Positions 1-9,958 of a DNA stretch of 64,000 bases are shown here, one piece after another. Within the stretch, counting starts at the first letter, position 1; each line of letters opens with the position of its first letter. Both the position numbers and the translations under genes were made by a program. This DNA comes from CBDBKL01 sp965206675 (GTDB lineage: Bacteria > Bdellovibrionota > Bdellovibrionia > Bdellovibrionales > JAKFYE01), in NCBI GenBank assembly GCA_965206675.1, contig CBDBKL010000007.1, forward strand, positions 62,001 through 126,000. The letters are read 5' to 3'. Below the pieces are notes generated by a model, which saw only the letters and a program-made list of their open reading frames with translations, did not search any database and was not told the DNA's origin.

Positions 1-623
1 TAGGATTTTAACCCATAGCTCCAGGTGATAGGTAGGGTAATGCTGGCTAAAATGATTGAAGCAATAATAATTCGTTTTTGTACGCCTACAAATAAAATCA
101 TGGAGATTGCAATAGCCAATAAAGTCATAGCTGTTCCTAAGTCAGGTTGTTTTACTGTTAATACAAAAGGAATAGCTGTTAGAATTAAGGGAGGAATTAA
201 TTCTTTTAGGTTTAAATTTTGCCCTTCTGTTTTCTTACGAATAAGAATGGCTGTTAGAATTAGGATAAGAGTGATTTTCATTGTTTCAGAGGGCTGGAAT
301 CTAAAGAATTTAAAATCCAGCCATCTTTGTGCACCATAAAATGATTTTCCAATAAACTGAACAAGGACAAGAAGCCCTACGTTTATAAAATATAGAAAAT
401 AAGAAAAACGAACAAAAAATTTGTAATCAATAAAGGTACAAATGAGATAGACAAACCATCCCCCTGTGATCCAAAAAACTTGAGAAATAAAAATTTTGTT
501 ATTAATAAAATCTGAATGTGTTGCGCTATAAACATTAATAAGTCCAACAATATTTAAAGCCAATATGACTGATATAAATGTAAAATCAATTTTCTTAAAT
601 AGACTTCTCTGTTCAATTTGCAT
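1..623 (-). CDS. rodA: RodA, peptidoglycan polymerase of the elongasome (partial, C-terminus outside the window)
   Basis: This is a SEDS-family glycosyltransferase that polymerises lipid II during cell elongation together with PBP2. I translated it from an ATG at 623 reading left; it starts MQIEQRSLFKKIDF and runs off the window edge after about 207 residues. Family signatures are visible: GAQRWL, the QPSE motif and KQPDLGTA, between strongly hydrophobic membrane segments. It lies 19 bp after the stop of the PBP2 gene, which agrees with the usual mrdA-rodA pairing and decides RodA rather than FtsW. There is no frameshift in the visible part. The identification is strong; only the C-terminal half cannot be checked. 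Confidence 0.93.
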   Translation of the reverse strand, partial: MQIEQRSLFKKIDFTFISVILALNIVGLINVYSATHSDFINNKIFISQVFWITGGWFVYLICTFIDYKFFVRFSYFLYFINVGLLVLVQFIGKSFYGAQRWLDFKFFRFQPSETMKITLILILTAILIRKKTEGQNLNLKELIPPLILTAIPFVLTVKQPDLGTAMTLLAIAISMILFVGVQKRIIIASIILASITLPITWSYGLKS

Positions 624-642
624 CTATGTGTATTCCTCGTAT

Positions 643-2601
643 TTAATTCTTTTTAAAGTACAAAGCCATTTTTACTTTTTTCTTTATTAATTTAGGAAAG
701 TATTTTTGTAAATAAGCTCTTATGACATCACGGACGACAGGGGCACCTCCAGAAGATCCTGAGCAGGCGTGTTCAGCAAGCGTGACCACAACAATCTTTG
801 GGTCTTTTGGAGGGGCAAATCCTACAAACCAGCCATCATGTCTTTTTCGAATAGGACGATTTTTGCAGGCTCCGAATAATTGATCTGCAGATAATGAAAA
901 ATGTTGTCCAGTGCCGGATTTTCCAGAGAGTTCAACTCCCGGAATTTTATACCATCGTGCTGTGCCCTCTTTTCCATTATTCACAAGCCAAAGCCCATCT
1001 TTAACAGCTCTATAGGATTTTTTACTTATAAAAACATCAGTGTTTTTCTTTTTTGAGGGGTCAGCAATGAGTTTAGGTATTTTTAAAGAGAGCACATTAC
1101 CCATGGGGTCTAATATTTTTTTAACTAAAAAAGGCTTATAATAAGGTCCTTTGTTGGCAATTCCTGAAAATATAACAGCTAATTGAAGGGGAGTTGTTAG
1201 TAAAAAACCTTGTCCAATGGCACTACTGAGGTTTTCACCGGGTTGCCAATCTTCTCCCTTTGCCAATTTCTTCCATTTAGAGTCAGGCATTAGTCCTGGA
1301 ACTTCATAATTCATAGCAATATTTGTTTTTTTACCGAAACCTAATGCTTTGGCATAGCGAGCGATTTTATCAATTCCCAGTTCAATTCCCAATTTGTAGA
1401 AGAAGACATTACAAGATCTTTCTAGGGCTTCAAGAACAGTTATTTTGCCGTGTCCCCATCTGGCATTGCAATGGTAACGGCGTCGTCCTAATGGCATAAC
1501 ACCTGAACAATAATGCTTAGTTCTTTTTGTTATGATTTTTTCCTCCAAAGCTGCTAAAGCCACAATAGCTTTAAATGTAGATCCTGGAGGAGAGTGATCC
1601 TGAATGACTTTGTTAATTAATGGCTTAAAGGGATCATTGATGAGTTTGTTCCAAAGTTTTTTAGATAACCCTGTTGAAAAGTCATTAGAATTATAGGAGG
1701 GAGAGTTAATCCATGACAAAATTTCTCCAGAATTGGGATCAAGAGCAACAACGGCTCCAATCCTTTTTGTTTCATTGAAAGCTTTATGCGTGGCGACTTG
1801 CAGATCTGCGTCGATTGTCAATTGGAGACTGTTTCCAGGGATAGGATCTTGTTTTTGAGTAATACCAGAGAATAAATTTTCTTGGAGGTTAGAGATTTCT
1901 CTACCGTGAGCATTGACTTGAACTAAAAATTGTCCATCCTGACCCCTTAGAATGTCATCGTAGTATTGCTCTATTCCAGCTTTACCAATGAGATCGCCCT
2001 GTTCAAAACGTTCAGATTTCTTTTTATTTTTGTTAAGTTTAGGAAGTTCTTGCCTTGAAATTTCAGCTATATAACCCAACAGTTGGGCCCCAATTTCAGA
2101 ATACAAATAGCTTCTTTGTATTTCTAATTTAACAGTAAGGCCTGAATGGTTGACTTTCATTCTTTCAATACGAGACACTTGATCTCGTGTAAGATTTTCT
2201 GCGATTTTAATAGCTCTAAATGAACCATTCTTTTTTCTACTCTCTTCTACAAGTTTTATTATTTTTTCAGGGGATTTATCAATGATAGAACTTAAAGTTT
2301 TTGCCGTTTCTTTTAGTGTAGAAGCATATTGTGGTGTGATAGTGACAATAAATCCTGGCTTATTGTCTACAAGTGTTTTTCCTTCACGATCGAGTATCAT
2401 ACCTCGAGGAGCAGGAAGCTTTTCTTGTTTTATTCTATTATTTTCAGAGAATTGACGGAGCTCACGCCCTTTAAATATTTGTAAGTACCAAAGTCTCATT
2501 GAAAAAATAACTGCAACAATAATGATAATTTTGTATAAATATTTGTATTTAAATAAGTAATCTTTGGTTTCTTCTTCTGTCCTGGAAATATATTGGCTCA
2601 T
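643..2601 (-). CDS. mrdA: Penicillin-binding protein 2 (peptidoglycan transpeptidase, elongation)
   Basis: A class B penicillin-binding protein of 652 residues that cross-links peptidoglycan in the lateral wall. A cytoplasmic N-terminus is followed by one membrane anchor at about residues 21-41 and a PBP-dimer domain. The transpeptidase domain has SxxK at S341-K344 (PGSTFK), SxN at S396-N398 and KSG at 561-563 followed by TG. The Cys-containing SCN in place of the common SSN still satisfies SxN. The length fits the family. It starts 7 bp after mreD and ends 19 bp before rodA, so mreC, mreD, mrdA and rodA look like one transcript. Confidence 0.95.
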   Translation of the reverse strand: MSQYISRTEEETKDYLFKYKYLYKIIIIVAVIFSMRLWYLQIFKGRELRQFSENNRIKQEKLPAPRGMILDREGKTLVDNKPGFIVTITPQYASTLKETAKTLSSIIDKSPEKIIKLVEESRKKNGSFRAIKIAENLTRDQVSRIERMKVNHSGLTVKLEIQRSYLYSEIGAQLLGYIAEISRQELPKLNKNKKKSERFEQGDLIGKAGIEQYYDDILRGQDGQFLVQVNAHGREISNLQENLFSGITQKQDPIPGNSLQLTIDADLQVATHKAFNETKRIGAVVALDPNSGEILSWINSPSYNSNDFSTGLSKKLWNKLINDPFKPLINKVIQDHSPPGSTFKAIVALAALEEKIITKRTKHYCSGVMPLGRRRYHCNARWGHGKITVLEALERSCNVFFYKLGIELGIDKIARYAKALGFGKKTNIAMNYEVPGLMPDSKWKKLAKGEDWQPGENLSSAIGQGFLLTTPLQLAVIFSGIANKGPYYKPFLVKKILDPMGNVLSLKIPKLIADPSKKKNTDVFISKKSYRAVKDGLWLVNNGKEGTARWYKIPGVELSGKSGTGQHFSLSADQLFGACKNRPIRKRHDGWFVGFAPPKDPKIVVVTLAEHACSGSSGGAPVVRDVIRAYLQKYFPKLIKKKVKMALYFKKN

Positions 2602-2608
2602 AATATAT

Positions 2609-3121
2609 TCACATCCACTCTATAGGTTTTTCTGTTCTATTATCTATATACTGGCAAAGGAATAAAATAAAAGGTGCGAAAACGGGAAACCAGAGCGTTT
2701 CAATAAGAGTTCGGAGTAAGGGGATTTCGCTGTAATCTAAAATAAGGCTAACGATGATTTGATTTAGTAGATGGGCAATAGATAGTAACCCTGTGACCAT
2801 AACAAAGTAGGAAGTTGTTTCCCAAAAAAACCTTGCTTTAATAGCTTTGGCGTAAATAAAAAGAAGAATTTGAAAAATAAGAAAGAGGGCCATGCTCATT
2901 CCAGTAAAAGGATGTAGAAGTAGGGTGCTGATGTAAATATAAATAATGGCGTCATGGGATTTCCTATAGACTGCAAAATAAGTAAGAAGAGGAAGCCAGA
3001 GATTAAGAGGAGAGTAAAATGGAAAAATATGGGGCCAAAAACTTGTTTGAAAACCTACAAATAGTAGAGCTAATGTAAAGTAAATCAGAAAGTTGAGAAT
3101 AATATATTTGTTTTCTCTCAT
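2609..3121 (-). CDS. mreD: MreD, rod-shape determining membrane protein
   Basis: A small integral membrane protein of 170 residues that bridges MreC and the cytoplasmic elongasome. About five hydrophobic segments are visible, with the typical N-terminal aromatic region (FQTSFWPHIFPFYSPLNLWLPLL). Sequence motifs in MreD are weak, so the call depends mainly on size, topology and position. Its start overlaps the mreC stop by four bases (ATGA), which suggests translational coupling, and the PBP2 gene follows after 7 bp. Confidence 0.85.
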   Translation of the reverse strand: MRENKYIILNFLIYFTLALLFVGFQTSFWPHIFPFYSPLNLWLPLLTYFAVYRKSHDAIIYIYISTLLLHPFTGMSMALFLIFQILLFIYAKAIKARFFWETTSYFVMVTGLLSIAHLLNQIIVSLILDYSEIPLLRTLIETLWFPVFAPFILFLCQYIDNRTEKPIEWM

Positions 3122-4041
3122 AAATGGGTTTCTTTCCTATAGGTTCGGTCATAGCTTGATGATTGAAATTGATAGTTTTCAAAGAATGCTTGTTTCTTTG
3201 GATTGTTGGGGTTGAGGACGATGAAGACATCTTCTATTTGGTGAGGTTTTACATAAGACTGGACTTCAACATATTGAGATATACCATAGGTTTTCTTTTC
3301 AACTTTTGAGATGACACCTATAGGGTAGCCTTTAGGAAAAATATTATCTAAACCACTTGTGACGACTAAATCTCCCACATGAACCTCATCTGTTCTTTGA
3401 AGGTATTTTATATGGGCATGAGTTCCAGCTCGTCCTTCAACAACCCCTCTTGCTCTTGAATTTTGAATAATCGCATCTATAACAGAGTAGTGATCGGTGA
3501 CCATTAAAATTTGGGAAGTATGAGATTGCACGGAAAAAATAGTTCCTACAACACCTTCAGGGGAGATAATGGCTTGACCTTTCTTTACTCTATGTTGTTC
3601 ACCTTTGTTAATACGAATTGTGGAATGCTGTCCTGAGAGGTCATATCCAATAACTCTAGCAGGAAGTAGATTCATATGATTTTTTTGTTGAAAATCTAAT
3701 AGAGTTTTAAGTCGCTCATTTTCAATTTCTATTTCTTTTTGTATTAACAGTTGTGTTTTTAATTCATCTAATTCGAGTTTGAGTTGTCTGTTGTCTTTTT
3801 TAATATCAATTAAATTGAGGTAAAGACCTATGGTTTCTTTGACGTTGATGCTGAAAAAGGAATAACCACTTTGAATATAGCTTGTTATGGATCTGATAGG
3901 GGAAAAATACCAGGGGGCGGTTTTTTGTTGAATGCTGATAGACAAAATAGGGAGTATAAGAATGAATAAGATAAGGAATATTCTTTTAAAATCCATGGGG
4001 AAGAACACCGATATCTCCTGTGCTGCGTTAAACTTACTCAT
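3118..4041 (-). CDS. mreC: MreC, periplasmic scaffold of the elongasome
   Basis: A 307-residue protein with one N-terminal membrane anchor at about 18-38 (RIFLILFILILPIL). A coiled coil follows at about 70-115 (LIDIKKDNRQLKLELDELK), then the beta-rich MreC core, including ARVIGYDLSGQHSTIRINKG and VVTSGLDNIFPKGYPIGVIS. MreC binds PBP2 and organises the wall synthesis complex. It is the first gene of the minus-strand operon. mreB, which often precedes mreC, is absent: the next gene upstream is divergent, so mreB must be elsewhere if the cell has it. Confidence 0.93.
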   Translation of the reverse strand: MSKFNAAQEISVFFPMDFKRIFLILFILILPILSISIQQKTAPWYFSPIRSITSYIQSGYSFFSINVKETIGLYLNLIDIKKDNRQLKLELDELKTQLLIQKEIEIENERLKTLLDFQQKNHMNLLPARVIGYDLSGQHSTIRINKGEQHRVKKGQAIISPEGVVGTIFSVQSHTSQILMVTDHYSVIDAIIQNSRARGVVEGRAGTHAHIKYLQRTDEVHVGDLVVTSGLDNIFPKGYPIGVISKVEKKTYGISQYVEVQSYVKPHQIEDVFIVLNPNNPKKQAFFENYQFQSSSYDRTYRKETHL

Positions 4042-4210
4042 CTATATAATAAAGGGCCTCATCCTAGCAGAGCTAAGGGTTCGATTCCACTAAATATTTC
4101 AATTGAGGAATGAGTTGATTTCTACATGAACTAAAATAAAATACTATGAGTCTAAGGTGCTGGGTAGAAGTTCAATTTATAAAAAGATTTTCTAATGGAG
4201 GGTGTTTTAA

Positions 4211-4675
4211 GTGGGATGGGGTCAATGGACGATACGAAGTCTGTTTATAGGGTTGTTTTTGATTGGCTGCACGGCTTCTTTTAAAGAGAAGGTTGAAAAG
4301 GGTCCGATTTCTTGGGAAGAAGTAAAGATTGAAAAAGGAGCCCCCAAGTCGAGTTATGAGACGCCGGCAAAGCAAAAAGTTCATGAGTATGAAGTAGAAT
4401 CATTTCAAGTTAAAGGTAAGCAAGTTAGCTATTATTATCGTGATCCGGAAAATAAAGAACAGACATTGCAGTATTGGATGGATCGTTGGAAAAACGATAT
4501 TTATCATTTTATGAGGATGGAAAGGGATAAAAAGGCTCATAGTCCAGAGATTCTTTATTATGTCAATTATGACAACAACGAAAGGTTTCTTTATAATTCT
4601 TCTTCTCATGAAGTGATAAGGGTTATGTATAAATTGGATTTGGAAAAAGATGAGAAAGATGAAGAGCAGAAGTAG
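4211..4675 (+). CDS. Small predicted lipoprotein of unknown function
   Basis: A 154-residue protein not recognised as a known family. It begins with GTG at 4211, supported by GGAGG at 4198-4202 eight bases upstream. The signal peptide ends in a lipobox, LIGC, with Cys20 as the predicted lipidated residue. The mature part is hydrophilic, rich in Lys, Glu and Tyr, and contains no further cysteine. It overlaps the next gene by 26 bp in another frame, so the two are probably co-translated and may act together in the envelope. It is divergent from mreC across a 169-bp gap. Confidence 0.75.
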   Translation: MGWGQWTIRSLFIGLFLIGCTASFKEKVEKGPISWEEVKIEKGAPKSSYETPAKQKVHEYEVESFQVKGKQVSYYYRDPENKEQTLQYWMDRWKNDIYHFMRMERDKKAHSPEILYYVNYDNNERFLYNSSSHEVIRVMYKLDLEKDEKDEEQK

Positions 4676-7184
4676 GAAGTTTTTATTTATGAGATGGTTT
4701 ATTTTATCGGTTTTTTTTACTATTTTAGTGGGTGGCTTATATCTAGTTGTTGAGGGCAGAGTTTTTAAGAAGCCCTGGGAGTCGAATAATTTAAGTCGGT
4801 TAGAAACTCATTTTTCTGTGAGTGGCAAAAGGGTAATGGCCTCTCAAAACAGGAGTGGAAACAGAGTAGAGTGTGCCAAAGATCGGTATACGCTTTCAAC
4901 AATTCAAGAAGATATAAATACACATCTTAGGGAGAACAAGTTAGATGAAGCCTATGAAAGTCGTGGCAATCGAGATAGATCATGGAGGGGTATTCCTCTT
5001 GATGGGATAAGTAAAGGGCATGTCAGGTACTTTTTTGACAGTAGCCGGGTTTTAACCCGTCGAATTGATGTGTCTAAATGTCGAACGGCTTCTTGTGTCT
5101 TTAATACGATTTATAGAAGAGACGAAGATGATATTATAGGTTATGCGGCCTTTCTTTTTTTCTTGAAAACAAGGCGCTCTCTTTCGGGTATTAGAGATAC
5201 TCCTGCAAATTATGATTTTTCTCAAATACCTTTATCCTCTTTTTATTTTAAACCGGATGAGATCAGTTATTTTTGGCACTGGCAGATGTTAGTCCCCTCT
5301 CAGCTTTTAAATATTCATAGGGTACAAGTATATCGTTTTCCGTATGGATATAACCATCGGAATTGGGCCGGGGTGGCATATCATAAGGGAAACGAGATGA
5401 AAGTTTTATTTACGGATGGGGCATTTCATGGGCGAGGTAGTTCACTTGGTATAATAACTCATGAGTTTGCTCATATTTATGATTTTAAACATAAGATTAC
5501 AAAGAAGAATATTTTTAAAAGTTTCTCTGGATGGCATATTAGAGAGTATTACGATCGAAATAATCGTTTTGTTCGGCAATGGGTAACGCGAGAAAATGAA
5601 ACTGGCTTTGATGGCTTTATTACAAGGTATGCAAGAACTGATCCCAGGGAAGATTTTGCGGATAGCGTTAAGGCGTATCTTCATACGCCTAGTCAATTAG
5701 AAAGATGCTGTCCTAGGAAATTTGATTATATTAAAGAACATGTTTTTGAAGGGAGAAGTTATACGGCTAGGGGTAAAAGAGATTTTTTTAAATCAGAACT
5801 TTTAAGTTATACACAAGATCATTGGGAGTCGTGGTTTGTTAGCTGTGAGAGGGATACATCTATAGTAGACCGCAGTAAAGAGAGAATTTCTTTTTCATTT
5901 GATGCTTCAGTCAGGGGACATTTTTTAACTGCAGGAATTCAACCTACGGAGCTTTCTTGTTTTGAATCAAAGATTTCTGAAGGGATAGCAGGGCGAGTGG
6001 CAGAATTGAAATATAATGAATATCAAGCTTGTGATTTTTTTGATAGCGAAGAGCTTGGTACACTGCAATGGTGGGATCAGGCTGTAAACGATGAGTCTGT
6101 CTATCGCCCCTGGGTACAAAAATTAGTGGATACTCGTGGGGAAAGAGAGAAAGTTATTGCGATTCAAAATTTTCAGAATCAGTTATCTGAGAAATTGGAT
6201 TTAGGAGAGTTAGTTATTCAGTGTTCTAAAGAAAATAATCCTTCTGAGTGTTTTGATAAAGCCGTTCGTGATTATGCAGAAAGTATTGTAGAAGATGAGA
6301 CTGTGCTTGATGAAGAGATGGTAAAATCTGAGTTAGAGCGATTTTTGGCTGAAAACACATATGAAAAAAGTTATCAGGAGACAGTAGAGCGAGTCAGAAA
6401 TATTACTCAGATTTCTCCAGATGAGATGAAGGTTAGCGCAGAAGGTCTTATCTCTGACTGTTCTAAGGAAAGGGATTTTTCAGTCAGTGATGAAGATTCT
6501 GTAGATTATCAAAATACAAATTACTTATTCAAGTCTTGGTTTCTAGATTGTATTAATGCTCAATACAAAGATAAAGCACAAAATATTATTGAACAGTCAA
6601 TAGATGGCTTTGGTTTAGATTTAGAGCCTGTATTTATTTTATTTGTAAGTCGTATTTATAAGACTGATTTTTTAAGTGCAATTGATGAGATTGTAAATTT
6701 ACAAGCAAAGCAACAGGAAGATGAAATAAAAGGAAAAAAGAATACTATTATGACTGCCGTATTGGAGGATTTTAAAAATAATGATTATTGGGATTTGGAC
6801 GGAGGAGATGTTGAAGATCTTTTGGGTGAATGTCGAAGAAGGGGTCGAGAGGTAATAGATAGAATAGGAGAAAGTGAGGATTATATTATAGAGTTCGTAC
6901 CCGTATGGGCGAATGAGCTTTGTGTGGATTTATCAAGTAATGAAGATTATGCTTTTTTCAGAGAGCGAATAGCTTTTGAAAAGTTGAAGAGTATTTTTGA
7001 AGAGGAATGGGTAAAAAATACGGAAAAATGCTCAACAAAATATTGTAAGGCTTTGCAAATTATTCCTACAGTAAATCGTGCTCTTGAAATATATAGAGCG
7101 GAATTAGTTGCTCAGGGGCTTGAAGCGGATACGACAGTTCTTATGCGTGATTTGATAGCTTGGGCAAAGAGTAATTTGGAGTAA
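4650..7184 (+). CDS. Large membrane-anchored or secreted protein with a zinc metallopeptidase HExxH site
   Basis: An 844-residue protein with an N-terminal hydrophobic segment at about 13-33, so it is exported or anchored in the inner membrane. The sequence THEFAHIYDF places HExxH at residues 271-275, and E334 in DPREDFADS, about 60 residues later, is a plausible third zinc ligand. That arrangement (HExxH plus a downstream EDFA-type motif) is that of gluzincin peptidases such as the anthrax lethal factor-like group. The remaining 500 residues are helical and acidic with about a dozen cysteines and no family I recognise. The substrate is unknown. Peptidase activity is inferred from motifs only. 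Confidence 0.65.
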   Translation: MRKMKSRSRKFLFMRWFILSVFFTILVGGLYLVVEGRVFKKPWESNNLSRLETHFSVSGKRVMASQNRSGNRVECAKDRYTLSTIQEDINTHLRENKLDEAYESRGNRDRSWRGIPLDGISKGHVRYFFDSSRVLTRRIDVSKCRTASCVFNTIYRRDEDDIIGYAAFLFFLKTRRSLSGIRDTPANYDFSQIPLSSFYFKPDEISYFWHWQMLVPSQLLNIHRVQVYRFPYGYNHRNWAGVAYHKGNEMKVLFTDGAFHGRGSSLGIITHEFAHIYDFKHKITKKNIFKSFSGWHIREYYDRNNRFVRQWVTRENETGFDGFITRYARTDPREDFADSVKAYLHTPSQLERCCPRKFDYIKEHVFEGRSYTARGKRDFFKSELLSYTQDHWESWFVSCERDTSIVDRSKERISFSFDASVRGHFLTAGIQPTELSCFESKISEGIAGRVAELKYNEYQACDFFDSEELGTLQWWDQAVNDESVYRPWVQKLVDTRGEREKVIAIQNFQNQLSEKLDLGELVIQCSKENNPSECFDKAVRDYAESIVEDETVLDEEMVKSELERFLAENTYEKSYQETVERVRNITQISPDEMKVSAEGLISDCSKERDFSVSDEDSVDYQNTNYLFKSWFLDCINAQYKDKAQNIIEQSIDGFGLDLEPVFILFVSRIYKTDFLSAIDEIVNLQAKQQEDEIKGKKNTIMTAVLEDFKNNDYWDLDGGDVEDLLGECRRRGREVIDRIGESEDYIIEFVPVWANELCVDLSSNEDYAFFRERIAFEKLKSIFEEEWVKNTEKCSTKYCKALQIIPTVNRALEIYRAELVAQGLEADTTVLMRDLIAWAKSNLE

Positions 7185-7373
7185 TTAGTAGAATAAAAAA
7201 ATCAGGTTATTAAACAAGTAGGGGGTTTTGAATCAACTAAGGATAATTTGATTGATCTTTTTAAGTTACAGTGATTTCAAAGAGGGCTTTCTTAATATCT
7301 GATTTTTGTGTTTCTTGAAGGAAAAGTATATTAAGCAAAAAGAGTAAAGAGTGGACAGAAGGAGAATTAAAAA

Positions 7374-8579
7374 ATGTTTGATTTTTTTAGAAAACCTGGA
7401 GCGGCAAAGAGTCTTACAACTTATGTGATTTTTGGTGGCATTATTATTGTTTTTGTATTTTTAGGTGATGTGGGGCCTTTGTCTCAAGTAGGATCGGGTT
7501 ATGCTGCGCGTGTGAACCATCAGGTTATTACAGTTTCTCAGTACCGTGAAGCTCTCCAAAGGACACTCAATTTTTATTCTCAATATCTGGGAGGGGATTT
7601 TGATATTAATAAACAGAAGCAATTTGGCGTCAGAGAGCGTGTTTTAGGAGATCTTATTAATATGGCTGTGGTTCACCAAGAGGCCCATAGGTTGGGGCTG
7701 CGAGCTACGGACGCAGAAATCAGAGAAATTGTCTTAAATATTGATGGTTTTAAAGAGGATGGAGTTTTTCGCAGGGAATATTACAACAGATGGTTAGAAA
7801 GTCAGAGAAAGTCGGCTGTGCATTTTGAAGATGAATTGAGACAGCAAATTCTTTTTGAAAAGATGGAAGAGGTATTTAAAAGCTCTCTTGTTTCCAGTTC
7901 TCTTGAAAAGGAAAAAGAAGAAATGGCTCAGAATATAAAATTGAAGGTGGATTATTTGGAACTTGGAGATTTAGGAAAAGTGTCTGATCAGGAGGTTTCT
8001 GAGTATTTGTCAACGGATGAGGGACAACAGAAAGTGGCTTCTCATTATAAAGAAAACTTGAATCAGTATAGGCCGGAGAACCCTTTAGTCGATAAGAAAA
8101 CTAAGGAACAAAAAACAGAAGAAGAACAAAGTACACTGGGTGAAGATGTTAAAATTTTAATTGCAGAAAAACTTTTAGGAGAGAAAAAACAACGTGAAGT
8201 GAAGGAGGCTTTTAATCAGGCATTGGCGGCTGGTGATAAAAAGCAGATCAATCAATTATTACGTCCCTATAAGAAAAAATGGAAAACGACCAAAGAGTTT
8301 TCGATAGCGGCCCCCTCTATCTCTGAGCTTGGATCTTCTGACTCCGTTTTTGAAGCTGTTCTTCCTTTAAAGGAAAAGGGACAAATGGCAGCATCGCTTG
8401 TTGATGTAAATGGGAAGTCTTATCTCTTTCGAAGAAATTCTGTAAAAACGGTGAAAAAAAAGGAAATGCTTTCACTTGGTGGTGGGTCTTCACCACAAAG
8501 ATCTCTATTTCGTCAGTGGTCTGAGGAATTGGTTCGTGTTGCAGATATAGAGCGTAATCCGACTCTGTTTGAACAGTGA
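7374..8579 (+). CDS. PpiD/SurA-like membrane-anchored periplasmic chaperone
   Basis: A 401-residue protein starting MFDFFRKPGAAKSL with a single anchor at about 17-33, the topology of PpiD. Residues about 40-180 match the SurA N-terminal chaperone fold, with VNHQVITVSQYREAL and a helix-rich segment. I do not see a parvulin PPIase domain; instead a Lys/Glu-rich region follows, then a short C-terminal part. It is therefore shorter than E. coli PpiD and probably acts as a chaperone for exported proteins rather than an isomerase. A spaced AGGAG lies upstream of the ATG. It converges with hmgA. Confidence 0.75.
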   Translation: MFDFFRKPGAAKSLTTYVIFGGIIIVFVFLGDVGPLSQVGSGYAARVNHQVITVSQYREALQRTLNFYSQYLGGDFDINKQKQFGVRERVLGDLINMAVVHQEAHRLGLRATDAEIREIVLNIDGFKEDGVFRREYYNRWLESQRKSAVHFEDELRQQILFEKMEEVFKSSLVSSSLEKEKEEMAQNIKLKVDYLELGDLGKVSDQEVSEYLSTDEGQQKVASHYKENLNQYRPENPLVDKKTKEQKTEEEQSTLGEDVKILIAEKLLGEKKQREVKEAFNQALAAGDKKQINQLLRPYKKKWKTTKEFSIAAPSISELGSSDSVFEAVLPLKEKGQMAASLVDVNGKSYLFRRNSVKTVKKKEMLSLGGGSSPQRSLFRQWSEELVRVADIERNPTLFEQ

Positions 8580-8606
8580 GAGAGAGAATTTTTATTACCA
8601 ATAGAT

Positions 8607-9845
8607 TTACCAACAGCGAATGTATTCTAAATCTTGCGTTTCAGGGTTTTCTGCAAATTTAGAAATACCGTAGGAAAATCGACTTTCAATCATAAAAGCC
8701 ATGGTGTCTTTATAATATTTAGGTTCTAGAGTTTCGGATATTCCCTGTTGGTAAGATCTTGTATCTGGCCCATGGGGAACCATAGAATTGTGTAAGCTTG
8801 CAGAACCTGGAACAAATCCCTGATCTTTAGCATCGTAGGAACCTTGAATTAATCCCATATACTCACTCATAATATTTCTGTGATAATAGGGGGGGCGGAA
8901 AGTGTTTTCAGCCACCATCCAGCGAGGGGGGAAAATAACAAAGTCAATATTGGCTAACCCTCTGACTTCAGAAGGAGATGTCAATACAGTAAAAATAGAA
9001 GGATCTGGATGGTCAAAGCTGACAGTGTTTATTGTATTAAACTTTCTTAGGTCATATTTATAAGGGACGTAATTACCTTGCCAAGCCACAACATCTAAGG
9101 GGTGTGTTTTCATTTTGGCTCGATAAAATCGTGCTGCGTATTTATAGATAAGTTCAAAATCTCCTTCCTTATCTTCAAAGTGAGCTTTTGGTGTTAAAAA
9201 GTCGCGAGGGTGAGCCAGTCCATTACTCCCAATAGGCCCGAGATCGGGAAGCGTAAAAGATGCACCGTAGTTGGCGCATATATATCCTCTCGCCAGTCCT
9301 TTTGTGTTCACTTGAAATTTTATACCTTTTGGAATAACGGCTATTTCCAGAGGTTCGACATCAATAACTCCCAGCTCTGTGTTTAGTGTTATAGCTCCCT
9401 CTTGAGGGATGAAAAGAAGTTCACCATCAATAACCAATAAAAAACGGTTTCCCATAGATTTAGAAAAAGAATAGACATAGTTTGTACATCCTGTATGGGC
9501 ACGTGGATTTCCAGCGGCTGTAAAAGCACGGATACTATCAACAAAATCTGTCTCAGAGTTTTTTATAGGGTGCCATCTCATAGGTTGAGCCGGAATATTT
9601 TCAAAGGGAGGACTTTCCCAATGTTTTACAGTAATGGGTTCTAGTTGTGAGTGAACGACAGAGGGGCGTTTGCGATACATCCATGTTCTGCGGTTTTTTC
9701 CTCGAGGTGCTGTGAAAGAAGACCCTGATATTTGTTCTGCAAATAAGCCATGGGGCACCTTTTGTGGGTTATTTCCGTGGGAGGGAAGTGCACCTGAAAG
9801 AGCCTCTGTAGAAAACTCATTACTAAAACCTGACATATAAGACAT
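8607..9845 (-). CDS. hmgA: Homogentisate 1,2-dioxygenase
   Basis: Opens the ring of homogentisate to maleylacetoacetate in tyrosine and phenylalanine degradation, in the cytoplasm and with oxygen. The 412-residue protein matches the family from the N-terminus (SGFSNEFSTEAL) onward. The iron ligands are visible as H322 and E328 (YYHRNIMSE) and H358 (MVPHGPD). Their spacing of 6 and 30 residues is identical to that of the human enzyme (His335, Glu341, His371). GGAGG lies seven bases before the start ATG. The usual partners (hppD, maleylacetoacetate isomerase, fumarylacetoacetase) are not next to it. Confidence 0.97.
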   Translation of the reverse strand: MSYMSGFSNEFSTEALSGALPSHGNNPQKVPHGLFAEQISGSSFTAPRGKNRRTWMYRKRPSVVHSQLEPITVKHWESPPFENIPAQPMRWHPIKNSETDFVDSIRAFTAAGNPRAHTGCTNYVYSFSKSMGNRFLLVIDGELLFIPQEGAITLNTELGVIDVEPLEIAVIPKGIKFQVNTKGLARGYICANYGASFTLPDLGPIGSNGLAHPRDFLTPKAHFEDKEGDFELIYKYAARFYRAKMKTHPLDVVAWQGNYVPYKYDLRKFNTINTVSFDHPDPSIFTVLTSPSEVRGLANIDFVIFPPRWMVAENTFRPPYYHRNIMSEYMGLIQGSYDAKDQGFVPGSASLHNSMVPHGPDTRSYQQGISETLEPKYYKDTMAFMIESRFSYGISKFAENPETQDLEYIRCW

Positions 9846-9958
9846 AGCTAGACCTCCATCGAGCCAGTATAACTTTAAAGCATTTTGCTTTAGTTATGAA
9901 AGAGAATCAAGAGAGTACGTATTTATTTTAGTCTTTTTTTTGACGATAATAAAGGTAT

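Noticed and set aside
4060..4110. GGGTTCGATTCC resembling a tRNA T-arm between mreC and the lipoprotein gene
   Set aside because: No acceptor, D or anticodon arm can be placed around it and no CCA follows; it is a chance match.
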